From: CAYMUL01 sp964393605
Lineage (GTDB): Bacteria > Bacteroidota > Ignavibacteria > Ignavibacteriales > Ignavibacteriaceae
Assembly: GCA_964393605.1 (NCBI GenBank)
Contig: CAYMUL010000018.1
Span: 1 to 64,000, forward strand
DNA: 64,000 bases
Direction of reading: 5' to 3'
A program made the position numbers and the translations under genes. Shown here in pieces: positions 45,297-54,032 of this stretch (position 1 is its first letter; each line of letters begins with the position of its first letter). Under the pieces are notes generated by a model. It made no database searches and was not told the DNA's origin. It saw only the letters and a program-made list of their open reading frames with translations.

Positions 45297-46526
45297 ATGA
45301 GAATAAGTTATCGCATTCAAGATCGCTTCGACATCATTTTATTTTCGGCAGTAATTTTGCTTTGCTTCATTGGCTTGGCTTCAATTTATAGTGCGACACA
45401 AACAATTGATGCAAATTCAACAAACGTGAACAAACAACTGATTGCAATCGGTTTGGGATTGTTCGCCGCATTCGTGATTTATTTTTTGCCGTCAAAAATT
45501 TTTTCAATGATTGCAGTTCCTTCTTATTTAATATCAATTTTGCTGTTGATTGTTGTGCTGCTCATCGGTAGAAGTGCAGGCGGTGCTAAAAGTTGGATAA
45601 TGATTGGCGGATTGAATTTTCAGCCTGCGGAGTATGCAAAGATTTCTACAATCTTGATGATCTCTTATTATTTAAGTAGAAAAAATGTGAACCTTGAATC
45701 TTTAAAAGATTTAGGCATCACGCTATCACTTGCAATCTTTCCGGTTTTATTAATTCTGCTCGAGCCTGATCTTGGAAGTGCGATCGTATTTTTTTCTATC
45801 ACTCTTGCACTAATTTTTTGGAAGGGGATTAGCATGTTCGGATTGTTCGTTGTGCTTTCACCTGCCATCGTTTCGATCTCGTCTTTGTTCGGTGCAACAT
45901 ATCTGTTAATTATTTTAGGACTTTTGCTCATCACGCTCATACTATTCCGGAAAGATTTATTTACAAGCGGAACGATACTTGCATTCAATATTGCGGCGGG
46001 ATTTTTTGTAGATTTCGTTTATGGAATTCTGAGTCCGCACCAACAAAGAAGAATTCTATCATTCCTCGATCCTGCAAGCGATCCGCTCGGTTCCGGTTAC
46101 AATGCAATACAAGCGCAAATAGCAATCGGCTCAGGAGGAATTTGGGGTAAAGGATATTTAAGCGGAAACCAAACGCAGTTGCAATTCATTCCCGAACAAT
46201 GGACAGATTTTATTTTTTGTGTCATTGGCGAGGAGTTTGGTTTTGCCGGTTCGCTGATTATCATCGTACTTTTTTCAGTAATATTTTTCAGGTTACTTCA
46301 AGCGGCGCAACTTGCAAAGAATGAATTTTTCAGTTTGCTCATCATCGGAATACTTTCGATTTTTCTTACGCACTTTACAATAAATATTGGAATGGCAATC
46401 GGGCTTCTTCCCGTAATCGGAATTCCTCTTCCGTTCGTTAGTTACGGCGGCAGTTCGCTCATCTCCAATTTTATAATGGTTGCAATCGCCATGAATATTT
46501 ATAGAACTAAAAAGGAACACACGTAA
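45297..46526 (+). CDS. rodA: Peptidoglycan glycosyltransferase RodA
   Basis: This 409-residue SEDS-family protein has about ten membrane helices and polymerises lipid II in the side wall together with PBP2. Family motifs are visible: GGAKSWIMIGGLNFQPAEYAK (about 98-118), LLEPDLGSAIVF (about 155), IAIGSGGIWGKGYLSGNQTQ (about 276) and the C-terminal PLPFVSYGGSSLI. It ends the elongasome cluster. The dcd gene follows after nine bases with an AAGGAG ribosome-binding site. Confidence 0.95.
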   Translation: MRISYRIQDRFDIILFSAVILLCFIGLASIYSATQTIDANSTNVNKQLIAIGLGLFAAFVIYFLPSKIFSMIAVPSYLISILLLIVVLLIGRSAGGAKSWIMIGGLNFQPAEYAKISTILMISYYLSRKNVNLESLKDLGITLSLAIFPVLLILLEPDLGSAIVFFSITLALIFWKGISMFGLFVVLSPAIVSISSLFGATYLLIILGLLLITLILFRKDLFTSGTILAFNIAAGFFVDFVYGILSPHQQRRILSFLDPASDPLGSGYNAIQAQIAIGSGGIWGKGYLSGNQTQLQFIPEQWTDFIFCVIGEEFGFAGSLIIIVLFSVIFFRLLQAAQLAKNEFFSLLIIGILSIFLTHFTINIGMAIGLLPVIGIPLPFVSYGGSSLISNFIMVAIAMNIYRTKKEHT

Positions 46527-46535
46527 GGAGTAATC

Positions 46536-47087
46536 TTGATTTTATCGGATTCAGAAATTCTTAAAGAAATTGAACGCGGAAATATTTTAATTCAACCTTT
46601 CAACCGCGAAAAACTCGGCACGAACAGTTATGATGTACATCTCGGCAAATGGCTTTCCGTTTATGAAGATGATATTCTCGATGCAAAAAAACATAACAAA
46701 GTTTCGCTCTTTCAAATTCCCGAAGATGGATTTATTCTTCTTCCATCAAAATTATATCTCGGTGTAACGGAAGAGTACACTGAAACAAAAACAACAGTTC
46801 CATTTCTTGAAGGAAAATCTTCTGTCGGTCGCCTCGGTATTGATATTCATGCAACTGCCGGAAAGGGTGATGTCGGTTTTTGTAACTATTGGACGTTGGA
46901 AATTTCCGTTAAGCAACCTGTTAAAATTTACGCAGGTATGCCAATCGGTCAACTAATTTATTTTAAAGTTGATGGTGAAATTTCCACTTCGTACGACAAA
47001 AAGAAATCTGCAAAGTATAACTCGAGAAGTGAATATCCGGTAGAATCGATGATGTTCAAGAATTTTAAAGATGACGGCAAAAGATAA
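46536..47087 (+). CDS. dcd: dCTP deaminase
   Basis: This 183-residue enzyme converts dCTP to dUTP for thymidylate synthesis. The start is TTG after AAGGAG. Family motifs are LIQPFNREKLGTNSYDVHLG (about 18-37), the active site EGKSSVGRLGIDIHATAG (about 90-107) and QLIYFKVDGE. A C-terminal tail (YNSRSEYPV) closes over the site. It overlaps pyrF by 17 bases, placing two pyrimidine enzymes in one unit. Whether it also hydrolyses dUTP cannot be told from sequence. Confidence 0.93.
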   Translation: MILSDSEILKEIERGNILIQPFNREKLGTNSYDVHLGKWLSVYEDDILDAKKHNKVSLFQIPEDGFILLPSKLYLGVTEEYTETKTTVPFLEGKSSVGRLGIDIHATAGKGDVGFCNYWTLEISVKQPVKIYAGMPIGQLIYFKVDGEISTSYDKKKSAKYNSRSEYPVESMMFKNFKDDGKR

Positions 47088-47880
47088 AATAAAATTAGCG
47101 TACAATTCGCAAAAGCATATTTGCATCGGTCTCGATACCGATTTGCAAAAAATTCCTCCGCATTTAAAGAACGAAAAAAATCCGGTTGTCAATTTCAACA
47201 AACAAATCATCGATTCGACACGGGAAGATTGCGGTGCGTACAAAATTAATTTTGCATTTTATGAAGCCGAAGGTTTGAGGGGAATCGAAAATTTAATTGA
47301 AACAATCGAGCACATAGGTACAGACAAATTTATTATCGGCGATGCCAAGCGTGGCGATATTGGTAACACTGCCGAACAATATGCGAAAAGCGCGTCCGAT
47401 ATTTTTAAATGTGATTCCGTTACTGTCAATCCTTACATGGGGCTTGATACTCTTGAGCCATTCATTGCTCGTGATGATAATATTACATACGTTCTCGGAT
47501 TGACTTCCAATCCCGGTGCAAATGATTTTGAAAAAATTATTTTGAATGACGGCAGATTTCTTTTCCAAAAAATTATATCGGATGTGAAATCAAAAAACAA
47601 AAATGAAAATTGCGGAATAGTTTTCGGCGCAACCAAATTGAATGAACTAATTGAAAACTTGCAGTTGTTAAAAGGACTTCATCTCTTAATTCCAGGTGTT
47701 GGCGCGCAAGGTGGAGATTTAAAACAAATCGTTTCGGAACTTACAAAACAGAAGCATCATAAATTTTTAGTCAATGTCAGTCGTTCAGTTCTTTATAAAT
47801 CTTCGGGAAAAGATTTTGCTGCGGAGGCAAAAAAAGAATTACTCTCACTCAACGAAGTTGTGAGAAAAAATTATGAGTGA
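47071..47880 (+). CDS. pyrF: Orotidine 5'-phosphate decarboxylase, type 2
   Basis: This 269-residue TIM-barrel enzyme forms UMP from OMP. The length and motif GDAKRGDIGNTAEQYA (about 90-105, with the catalytic Lys/Asp set) mark the longer type 2 group. ICIGLDTDLQKIP (about 16-28) and LIPGVGAQGGDLKQI (about 207-221) hold the phosphate and ring contacts. The start ATG at 47071 lies inside dcd; the next gene overlaps its end by eight bases. Confidence 0.94.
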   Translation: MTAKDKIKLAYNSQKHICIGLDTDLQKIPPHLKNEKNPVVNFNKQIIDSTREDCGAYKINFAFYEAEGLRGIENLIETIEHIGTDKFIIGDAKRGDIGNTAEQYAKSASDIFKCDSVTVNPYMGLDTLEPFIARDDNITYVLGLTSNPGANDFEKIILNDGRFLFQKIISDVKSKNKNENCGIVFGATKLNELIENLQLLKGLHLLIPGVGAQGGDLKQIVSELTKQKHHKFLVNVSRSVLYKSSGKDFAAEAKKELLSLNEVVRKNYE

Positions 47881-48238
47881 ACAGGAAGCAAAAGTATTTG
47901 ATGATTTTGAATTCGATGATGCAATACAGCCGGCATTCAATCAAATAACTAAACCGGAACGGCTTCGTATAGATTTATCTTTACCTGAATTAAAATTATC
48001 GAAGATTGATCGCAAAACTGCACGAGAGGTAAAAATAATTTTCATCGTACCCAAATTGCCGAGGCGTGTGTCGGTTTATCTTTTCATAAACAAAAAAAAG
48101 AAAGATATGTACTTTCAAATTGCGCCCGGCTTGTTTAACTTTACACGCACAAATATTAAAGCTTCTGATGAAGTGGAAATATTTTATGCGGTAGGACAGA
48201 GGCGTTCTAATTCACTTCACATTAATTTAAAGGCGTGA
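47873..48238 (+). CDS. Small conserved-looking protein of unknown function
   Basis: I do not recognise this 121-residue protein. It begins with an acidic stretch (VFDDFEFDDAIQ), has a middle of alternating charged and hydrophobic residues (VKIIFIVPKLPRRVSVYLFI) that could form beta strands, and is followed by a basic KKKKD turn. There is no signal peptide or membrane helix. It overlaps pyrF by eight bases and lies seven bases before a DUF2851 gene, so it is almost certainly expressed with both. Confidence 0.6.
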   Translation: MSEQEAKVFDDFEFDDAIQPAFNQITKPERLRIDLSLPELKLSKIDRKTAREVKIIFIVPKLPRRVSVYLFINKKKKDMYFQIAPGLFNFTRTNIKASDEVEIFYAVGQRRSNSLHINLKA

Positions 48239-48245
48239 ATGCGGT

Positions 48246-49727
48246 TTGACAAACGAAAGAAAATTCTTAGAAAAATTTCTTTATGAAATTTGGCGAAATC
48301 ATAAATTCGAAAAAGAGATTTTAACTCTTGAAGGCGAATCGATTGAAATTCAAGATCCCGGCTCATTAAATGAAAATTTAGCCGGACCGGATTTTATTGA
48401 CGCGAGAATTAAAATTGGAAATATCACTTATGTTGGCGATGTCGAAATCGATTCGCAACACTCCGACTGGCGCAGTCATGGGCACAATATCAATGTACGA
48501 TTTAACAAAGTTATTTTGCATGTAATTGCATCGGCAAGCACGCAGGCAAGGTTTGTTGTGAATCAAGAGGGAAGAAAAATTCCTACAATCTGCTTCGATG
48601 ATTTTGTTGATGACGGAATTAAAAACACAATTGAAAAATATCTTAAAACAATCGATGCAGAAAAACCGAATCTTTTTCCGTGCAAAGATTTAGCCGCTTC
48701 AACAGATGAACAATTTCGGCAGAAGTTCGTGTACGAATTGGGCGTTCAAAGATTCAAGGTTAAAACAAACAAAATCGCTTCCCGTTTGAAGGAACTAATT
48801 TATCTTCATGAAAATTCCATCAAAGAACCAATCATCAATTATGATGTTCCGAAAGATTATATGGAGAAGCCGATCGACCCTTTGCATCTGAAAGATAAAA
48901 TTTTATGGGAACAACTTTTTTACGAAAATCTTTTCGAAGCACTGGGTTATTCGCCCAATAAAAATATTTTTTCAAAAATTTCTAAAGCAGTTACGTTTGA
49001 ATTTATTCGCAACTCACTTGATCAACACAATTTAAGAACTCAATTGCAAGCTGTGTTTTTCAATGTCGGAGGCATCATTCCCGAAGCAGACACTTATGAA
49101 GAGGAAGCAACCGCCGAGTATATCCGCAAGTTGAAAGAAGATTGGATGCACTTAAAATCTAAATATGACGGGCAAAATTTCGATGCAACAGATTGGCATT
49201 TTTTCAGACTGCGTCCCTCAAATTTTCCAACTATAAGAATTGCCGGTGGTGTCGAACTGATCATTCGAATCATCAGAGAAAATCTTTTGGCGGGTATTGT
49301 AAAACGCATTTCTGAAATTTATAATTTTGATATTTTGAAAAAATCTATCGCCGGACAGTTTATCGTTCCCGCAAAAGGTTATTGGAGTACTCATTATATC
49401 TTTGATAGAAGAGCGAAGGAAAAAATTCGATATTTAATCGGCAGTAGTCGGGTTGATGAAATTTTGATTAATGTTGTCCTTCCATACTTTTATGTCTATT
49501 TTGATCTCTTCGGGAAACATAATCAGCGCGACAAACTATTAAAGTTTTATAGCCAGATGAAAGTAGAAATTGAAAACGGAATGGTGAAAGAAATCGCTTC
49601 GAACTTGCAGATGAAAGATATTTGGAAACGAACAATTTATTATCAGGGTTTGATAGAACTATTCCGCGGCTACTGTTCGCGCGATGGATGCAGCGAATGT
49701 AAAATAGGGGAGAAAGTTTTTACTTAA
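48246..49727 (+). CDS. DUF2851 family protein
   Basis: This 493-residue protein matches the DUF2851 family, found mainly in the Bacteroidetes-Chlorobi group. The N-terminal signature is FLEKFLYEIWRNHKF, then GSLNENLAGPDFIDARIKIG and VGDVEIDSQHSDWRSHGHN (about 60-78). The C-terminus has a small cysteine cluster (GYCSRDGCSECKIG). The N-terminal part has been likened to nuclease folds, but no activity is established. The start is TTG. It ends the run from 35815. No clear terminator follows, only the palindrome-rich spacer. Confidence 0.8.
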   Translation: MTNERKFLEKFLYEIWRNHKFEKEILTLEGESIEIQDPGSLNENLAGPDFIDARIKIGNITYVGDVEIDSQHSDWRSHGHNINVRFNKVILHVIASASTQARFVVNQEGRKIPTICFDDFVDDGIKNTIEKYLKTIDAEKPNLFPCKDLAASTDEQFRQKFVYELGVQRFKVKTNKIASRLKELIYLHENSIKEPIINYDVPKDYMEKPIDPLHLKDKILWEQLFYENLFEALGYSPNKNIFSKISKAVTFEFIRNSLDQHNLRTQLQAVFFNVGGIIPEADTYEEEATAEYIRKLKEDWMHLKSKYDGQNFDATDWHFFRLRPSNFPTIRIAGGVELIIRIIRENLLAGIVKRISEIYNFDILKKSIAGQFIVPAKGYWSTHYIFDRRAKEKIRYLIGSSRVDEILINVVLPYFYVYFDLFGKHNQRDKLLKFYSQMKVEIENGMVKEIASNLQMKDIWKRTIYYQGLIELFRGYCSRDGCSECKIGEKVFT

Positions 49728-49822
49728 CCTAACCTGGACAAGCCAGAACCGAAGTTTAATGTTAATCAAGTTGTTGTTCCTACTTTGGTATTGAGTGCAT
49801 TCCAACTAAGAAAATAATATCT

Positions 49823-49939
49823 CATCCCCGAAAGCTTTCGTGATGCGCTCAGTAATCGAATTATTTAAATTATTTTTCCCGTTAGGGAAAATATGTTGGT
49901 AAGAAAAATCACGAACGTAATACTTAATCCCGTAGGGAT
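49823..49939. repeat. Cluster of short palindromes in the DUF2851-bfn spacer
   Basis: The 365-base spacer has no gene. It holds three hairpins: CCGAAAGCTTTCG within 49823-49845 with CATC/GATG flanks, TTTTCCC-GTTA-GGGAAAA at 49874-49891, and ATCCC-GTA-GGGAT at 49927-49939. The last two resemble dispersed CCCGTAGGG-type repeats common in Bacteroidetes spacers. Nothing else is visible in 49940-50092. Confidence 0.6.
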
Positions 49940-50092
49940 GACACAATTTACTTTATTCATCTTCCTTTACTTCTTGAACCAAACCAAAAGTTGAAAATTT
50001 TACAAATAGTTGTTTTAGCCATAATTGACAAGGGTATGCAGAAACTGAAAAAAATACTTTCCAGAATTTGTAGTGAATTTAATTGAAAATAA

Positions 50093-50686
50093 CTAGTTAT
50101 TCCCCGATAACTTTTTAATCTCATCGCGAAGTTTTACGGCTCTTTCGTAATCTTCTTTTTCGAGAGCCTCGCGTAAGGAATTTTGAAGCGTGGCAATTTT
50201 AGATTCCTTCGTCTTTGGTTCGTCCGCTTTCTTTTGAGAAAAGTCTATTGGCTCTCCCGTAAATTCTTCAAATGTTTGAGAAGGTGTGAAGGATGCAGTT
50301 TTCATCACCTGTTCAGAAACATAAATGGGCACGCCTGCGCGTAATGCGAGAGCGATTGCATCGCTCGGTCTTGCATCCACTTCGTTCGTCATAGTTGATA
50401 CTTCTAAAACGATAATGGCGTAAAAAGTATTTTCTCGCAACTCAGTAATTACGATTTCAGTAATTGATGCTCCTAAATTTTCTACAAGATTTTTAAGGAG
50501 ATCATGAGTTAAAGGACGAGGTGGTTTTATTCCCTCAAGTTCAAGTGCTATGGCTTGCGCCTCATTTTTTCCGATGATGATTGGAAGACGACGAATCCCT
50601 TCAACTTCTTTAAGTACCACGGCGAATGCGTCGCTACTTGAGGGATTTGTTGATAGCCCTAATATTTCACATTCAACTTTGTCCAA
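50093..50686 (-). CDS. Bifunctional nuclease domain (DUF151) plus UVR motif protein
   Basis: This 197-residue protein has a bifunctional nuclease (BFN) domain at about 1-135, seen in LPIIIGKNEAQAIALELEG, RPLTHDLLKNL and DARPSDAIALALRAGVPIYV. A C-terminal UVR motif follows (REALEKEDYERAVKLRDEIKKL, about 168-190), as in UvrB and McsA. Family members have been reported to have DNase and RNase activity, but the role in bacteria is unclear. The start is TTG; no other in-frame start lies nearby upstream. It follows etfA by 14 bases and is probably in the same transcript. Confidence 0.87.
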   Translation of the reverse strand: MDKVECEILGLSTNPSSSDAFAVVLKEVEGIRRLPIIIGKNEAQAIALELEGIKPPRPLTHDLLKNLVENLGASITEIVITELRENTFYAIIVLEVSTMTNEVDARPSDAIALALRAGVPIYVSEQVMKTASFTPSQTFEEFTGEPIDFSQKKADEPKTKESKIATLQNSLREALEKEDYERAVKLRDEIKKLSGNN

Positions 50687-50700
50687 ATGTATGCAAGTCC

Positions 50701-51660
50701 TTATGATTTAATCTTTTTAACTTCCTCAATAAAAGCAGGAAGGATTTCAAAAATATCACCGGTGATTCCGTAATCTGCAATCGAAAAAATCGGCGCGTCT
50801 TTATCTTTGTTTATTGCAACAATATATTTTGAAGAAGACATTCCTGCCATATGTTGAATTGCTCCTGAAATTCCACATGCAACGTACAAACTCGGAGAAA
50901 CGGTTTTTCCGGTTTGTCCAACTTGCTCTTGATGAGGACGCCAACCTGCATCAACCACAGCGCGGGAAGCACCAACTGCGGCTCCCAATGCTTCGGCTAA
51001 TTTTTCTAATAACTCAAAATGTTCAGGGGCTTTCATTCCTCTTCCGCCAGAAACGATGATGTCTGCTTCTGCTACATCAAGTTTGCCTTCAGATTTTTTT
51101 ATATCTATTACTCTGGTTGAAAGATCAATCCCAGCTACTTCCATAGTTTCGAGATTTGTTGTTTCATCTTTTGTTACAACTTTGAAAATATTTGGTCGGA
51201 GTGTAATTACTTTCTTTTCCGATTCGATGACAACATCTTGCAACGCTTTCCCTGCATAGATTGGTCTTGTGCCTATAAAATTATTTTCATTTTTCAGTTC
51301 GATACAATCCATAATTATTCCGGCATCGATACTTGCGGCAACTCGCGGAGCTAAATCTTTTCCCAACGAAGTATTCGCAAAAAATATTGTTCCGAAATTA
51401 TTTGTAACGAAATAATCTGAAATTAATTTTGAATGCGCCGAAGGAGAATAATTTTTGAGTTCTGAATTTTTAAGATGAACTAATTTCTGTAGCCCCAAAT
51501 TTTTTGTTGCGTCGAGATTTGCAATTTCATCTCCAATAACTAAACCTAAAGTTTCAAAATTATTTGCGGCGGCAATCTCAACCGCTTTTGATGCGGCTTC
51601 TAACGAAGCTTTTTTAATGTTGCCGTCTCTTTGTTCTAAATAAATTAAAATTTTGCTCAT
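50701..51660 (-). CDS. etfA: Electron transfer flavoprotein alpha subunit
   Basis: This 319-residue subunit binds FAD in its C-terminal domain. The FAD signature is intact: VSGGRGMKAPEHFELLE (about 209), GASRAVVDAGW and QVGQTGKTVSPSLYVACGISGAIQH (about 246-270). With EtfB it accepts electrons from acyl-CoA and other dehydrogenases and passes them to the respiratory chain. The Fe-S membrane protein at 1088 is a candidate acceptor. It starts eight bases after etfB. Confidence 0.95.
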   Translation of the reverse strand: MSKILIYLEQRDGNIKKASLEAASKAVEIAAANNFETLGLVIGDEIANLDATKNLGLQKLVHLKNSELKNYSPSAHSKLISDYFVTNNFGTIFFANTSLGKDLAPRVAASIDAGIIMDCIELKNENNFIGTRPIYAGKALQDVVIESEKKVITLRPNIFKVVTKDETTNLETMEVAGIDLSTRVIDIKKSEGKLDVAEADIIVSGGRGMKAPEHFELLEKLAEALGAAVGASRAVVDAGWRPHQEQVGQTGKTVSPSLYVACGISGAIQHMAGMSSSKYIVAINKDKDAPIFSIADYGITGDIFEILPAFIEEVKKIKS

Positions 51661-51668
51661 GAAAATCC

Positions 51669-52415
51669 TTAAATAACTTTTGCTTCTTCTCTTAATAATC
51701 TGACTAATTCGGGAACTGCGGTAGCATCTGCGCCAATGATTCTCCCCGGCTTTTTTGGTGATGGCTTTCTTAAACCGAGTGCTTTTGTTTTTGGGTTTGG
51801 AATCTCTACAACTTTTTCTTGAATGACTTTTTTCTTTGCCGCCATAATTCCTTTTAATGAGGCATAGCGCGGTTCATTCAATCCTTTTTGAGCTGTAATA
51901 ACTGCGGGCAAATTCAATTCAACAATTTCTTTTCCGCCTTCAATTTCACGTTCGGCAGTCAATTTATTTCCTTCTATTGTTAGTGCGACACATACTGAAA
52001 CAGATGAGTATCCGAGTAATTGAGCAGTCAATTGTCCTGTAATAGAGTTATCATAATCGACAGATTGCTTTCCCATAAAAACAAGTTCTGCATTGAGAGA
52101 TTTTATTTCTGCCGCCAAAACTGAAGCAACTTGAAATGAATCGAGATAACCATCGCTTTTAATTAGAACACCTTCGTCGCAACCCATTGCAAGTGCTTTG
52201 CGGATTGTTTCTTTATTTGCATCTGCGCCAACGGAAATTACGGTAACATCGCCGCCAAATTTTTCTTTAGTCTTTAGTGCTTCTTCAACTGCGAACTCGT
52301 CGTATGGGTTTATTACAAATGCAACACCGGCAGGATCGATACCTGTTGCGGAATCATTTAGTTTAATTTTGGTAGATGTATCGGGTACATGACTCACGCA
52401 TACAGCTATTTTCAT
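51669..52415 (-). CDS. etfB: Electron transfer flavoprotein beta subunit
   Basis: This 248-residue subunit has the family N-terminus KIAVCVSHVPDTSTKIKL, the EEALKTKEKFGGDVTVISVG region and the AEREIEGGKEIVELNLPAVITAQKGLNEPRY signature near 157-190. It binds AMP, or in bifurcating types a second FAD; nothing here separates the two firmly. A good Shine-Dalgarno (GGAGGA, 52419-52424 on the minus strand) precedes the ATG. A TATCTTTA box (52452-52459) may be its promoter. It opens the operon etfB-etfA-bfn. Confidence 0.95.
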   Translation of the reverse strand: MKIAVCVSHVPDTSTKIKLNDSATGIDPAGVAFVINPYDEFAVEEALKTKEKFGGDVTVISVGADANKETIRKALAMGCDEGVLIKSDGYLDSFQVASVLAAEIKSLNAELVFMGKQSVDYDNSITGQLTAQLLGYSSVSVCVALTIEGNKLTAEREIEGGKEIVELNLPAVITAQKGLNEPRYASLKGIMAAKKKVIQEKVVEIPNPKTKALGLRKPSPKKPGRIIGADATAVPELVRLLREEAKVI

Positions 52416-52552
52416 CTTTCCTCCGAAATTATTTGAATTTTATTGAAAAAATAAAGATAGGTGGCTATAAAAACAAACCACTTAAAAGGGAATTGCTAAT
52501 CAAATGAAACAATTCTTTATTATTTTTCGATTAAAGATTTACAACTTGTTAG

Positions 52553-52840
52553 ATGAACGAAATACTTGAAATTCAAAAGCCGGAAATTATAGACGAAGGG
52601 GAAGTAACCACTACCTTTGCAAGTAAAGTTATATTGTACAACGATGATTGGCATTCTTTCGATGAAGTAATTTCACAATTGATGAAAGCTATCGGTTGCA
52701 CATTTGAACAAGCGCGCGATTTTTCCTTCGAAGTACATTTCAATGGTAAAGCCGTAGTATTCAACGGCTTGCTGACGAAATGTTTGCAAGTCTCTTCGGT
52801 ACTTGAAGAGATTGCACTGCACACGCAAGTTGTAACGTGA
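52553..52840 (+). CDS. clpS: ATP-dependent Clp protease adaptor ClpS
   Basis: This 95-residue adaptor delivers N-degron substrates to ClpA/ClpC. It has the family core ILYNDDWHSFDEVISQLMKA (about 28-47) with the NDD substrate-pocket motif, then EQARDFSFEVHFNGKAVVF and an extended acidic N-terminus as usual. It lies divergent from etfB across 137 bases. No Clp ATPase gene is in the window. Confidence 0.85.
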   Translation: MNEILEIQKPEIIDEGEVTTTFASKVILYNDDWHSFDEVISQLMKAIGCTFEQARDFSFEVHFNGKAVVFNGLLTKCLQVSSVLEEIALHTQVVT

Positions 52841-52883
52841 GATGACGGTAATCCTTACAAATAAAAATTAAACACAAATAGTT

Positions 52884-52919
52884 TTGACTATTAAAACAAA
52901 AATTTATGTTTTAACTTTG
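52884..52919 (+). promoter_or_regulatory. Candidate promoter for tRNA-Phe
   Basis: TAACTTTG (52912-52919) matches TAnnTTTG exactly. A TTTTG lies 25 bases upstream (ending 52886), slightly long for a -33 element. The tRNA begins 82 bases downstream. Confidence 0.5.
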
Positions 52920-53001
52920 CGCCGGCAATTAAAGAATTATTGCAGCAAAATTTTTTTTTGAAAAGTTTTTCGAATAATCTAAATTCGCATCCTCATTTTA
53001 C

Positions 53002-53074
53002 GGGCAGATAGCTCAGTCGGTAGAGCAATGGACTGAAAATCCATGTGTCGGCGGTTCGATTCCGTCTCTGCCCA
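53002..53074 (+). tRNA. tRNA-Phe (GAA)
   Basis: A complete 73-base cloverleaf. The acceptor stem GGGCAGA/TCTGCCC, D stem GCTC/GAGC, anticodon stem ATGGA/TCCAT with loop CTGAAAA (anticodon GAA) and T stem GGCGG/CCGTC with TTCGATT loop are all seen. The 3' CCA is not encoded (ACCC follows the stem). A terminator follows at 53083. Confidence 0.97.
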
Positions 53075-53082
53075 CCCAAACC

Positions 53083-53111
53083 GAGGCGATACCGACCGCC
53101 TCTTTTTTTTT
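53083..53111 (+). terminator. Terminator of tRNA-Phe
   Basis: GAGGCG (53083-53088) and CGCCTC (53097-53102) form a six-pair stem with an eight-base loop, followed by nine T residues. The purC start codon lies only 13 bases beyond the T run. Confidence 0.85.
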
Positions 53112-53112
53112 G

Positions 53113-53120
53113 TATTTTCG
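53113..53120 (+). promoter_or_regulatory. Possible -7 box immediately before purC
   Basis: TATTTTCG is one base from TAnnTTTG and ends three bases before the purC ATG. If used, transcription would begin at or near the start codon, giving a leaderless mRNA. Confidence 0.35.
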
Positions 53121-53123
53121 CCT

Positions 53124-54032
53124 ATGGAAAAAATAATTCTTTCTACAAACTTCACCGATCTAAAATTTTTCAAACGAGGGAAAGTCCGTGAAGTTTATGA
53201 ACTCGGCGAAAATTTCCTGATCGTCTCCACAGATCGTATTTCTGCGTTTGATGTTATTATGGATCAAGGCATTCCTTCCAAAGGAAAAGTACTGAATACG
53301 ATTTCAAATTTCTGGTTCAACTTCACTTCCGATATAATCTCAAATCATATCATCGCTACAGATGTTAGCGAATATCCTGAAACTTGCTTGGCTTATCAAA
53401 AAGAATTAGCACATCGTTCGATGCTCGTAAAAAAAACTAAACCGTTTCCGATTGAATGCATCGTGCGCGGCTATATCTCCGGCTCGGGGTGGGCTGATTA
53501 TCAAAACTCAGGAGAGATTTGCGGAATAAAATTGCCGGATGGATTAGTTGAATCGGATAAACTTCCCGAGATTATTTTCACTCCCTCAACGAAAGCGGAA
53601 ATCGGAGTTCATGACGAAAACATCGATGAAAAAACTGCAATCAATTTAATCGGCAAAGAAGATTTTGAATTCATTAAAAACAAATCGATTGAAGTTTATA
53701 AAAAATGTTCAGACTTCGCATCATCGAAGGGAATAATAATTGCGGACACAAAAATGGAATTTGGCATAGATGAAAACGACAACATTATTTTGATTGATGA
53801 ATTGCTCACTCCTGATTCTTCACGTTTTTGGGCTGTCAATAGCTATCAAGCCGGGAGAGCGCAAGATAGCTTTGATAAACAATACTTGCGCGATTATTTG
53901 ATTTCGATAAACTTCAATCGTCAGCCGCCGCCGCCGCATCTTCCCGATACTATAATTCAAAACACGAGTAGAAAATATTTGGAAGCTTTGCATCTTCTCA
54001 CCGGATTAAAAATAGAGAATGAGACCAATTAA
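53124..54032 (+). CDS. purC: SAICAR synthase
   Basis: This 302-residue enzyme joins CAIR and aspartate in purine synthesis. I start at ATG 53124, because upstream in-frame codons lie within the tRNA and its terminator. Motifs are FKRGKVREVYELGENFLIV (ATP loop), STDRISAFDVIM, IECIVRGYISGSGW and LIDELLTPDSSRFW. It is of the longer yeast-like type by length. The DUF971 gene overlaps its 3' end by 14 bases. Confidence 0.95.
   Translation: MEKIILSTNFTDLKFFKRGKVREVYELGENFLIVSTDRISAFDVIMDQGIPSKGKVLNTISNFWFNFTSDIISNHIIATDVSEYPETCLAYQKELAHRSMLVKKTKPFPIECIVRGYISGSGWADYQNSGEICGIKLPDGLVESDKLPEIIFTPSTKAEIGVHDENIDEKTAINLIGKEDFEFIKNKSIEVYKKCSDFASSKGIIIADTKMEFGIDENDNIILIDELLTPDSSRFWAVNSYQAGRAQDSFDKQYLRDYLISINFNRQPPPPHLPDTIIQNTSRKYLEALHLLTGLKIENETN

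Noticed and set aside
53043..53123. N-terminal extension of purC
   Set aside because: The extended frame runs through the 3' half of tRNA-Phe and its terminator. The family N-terminus begins at ATG 53124.
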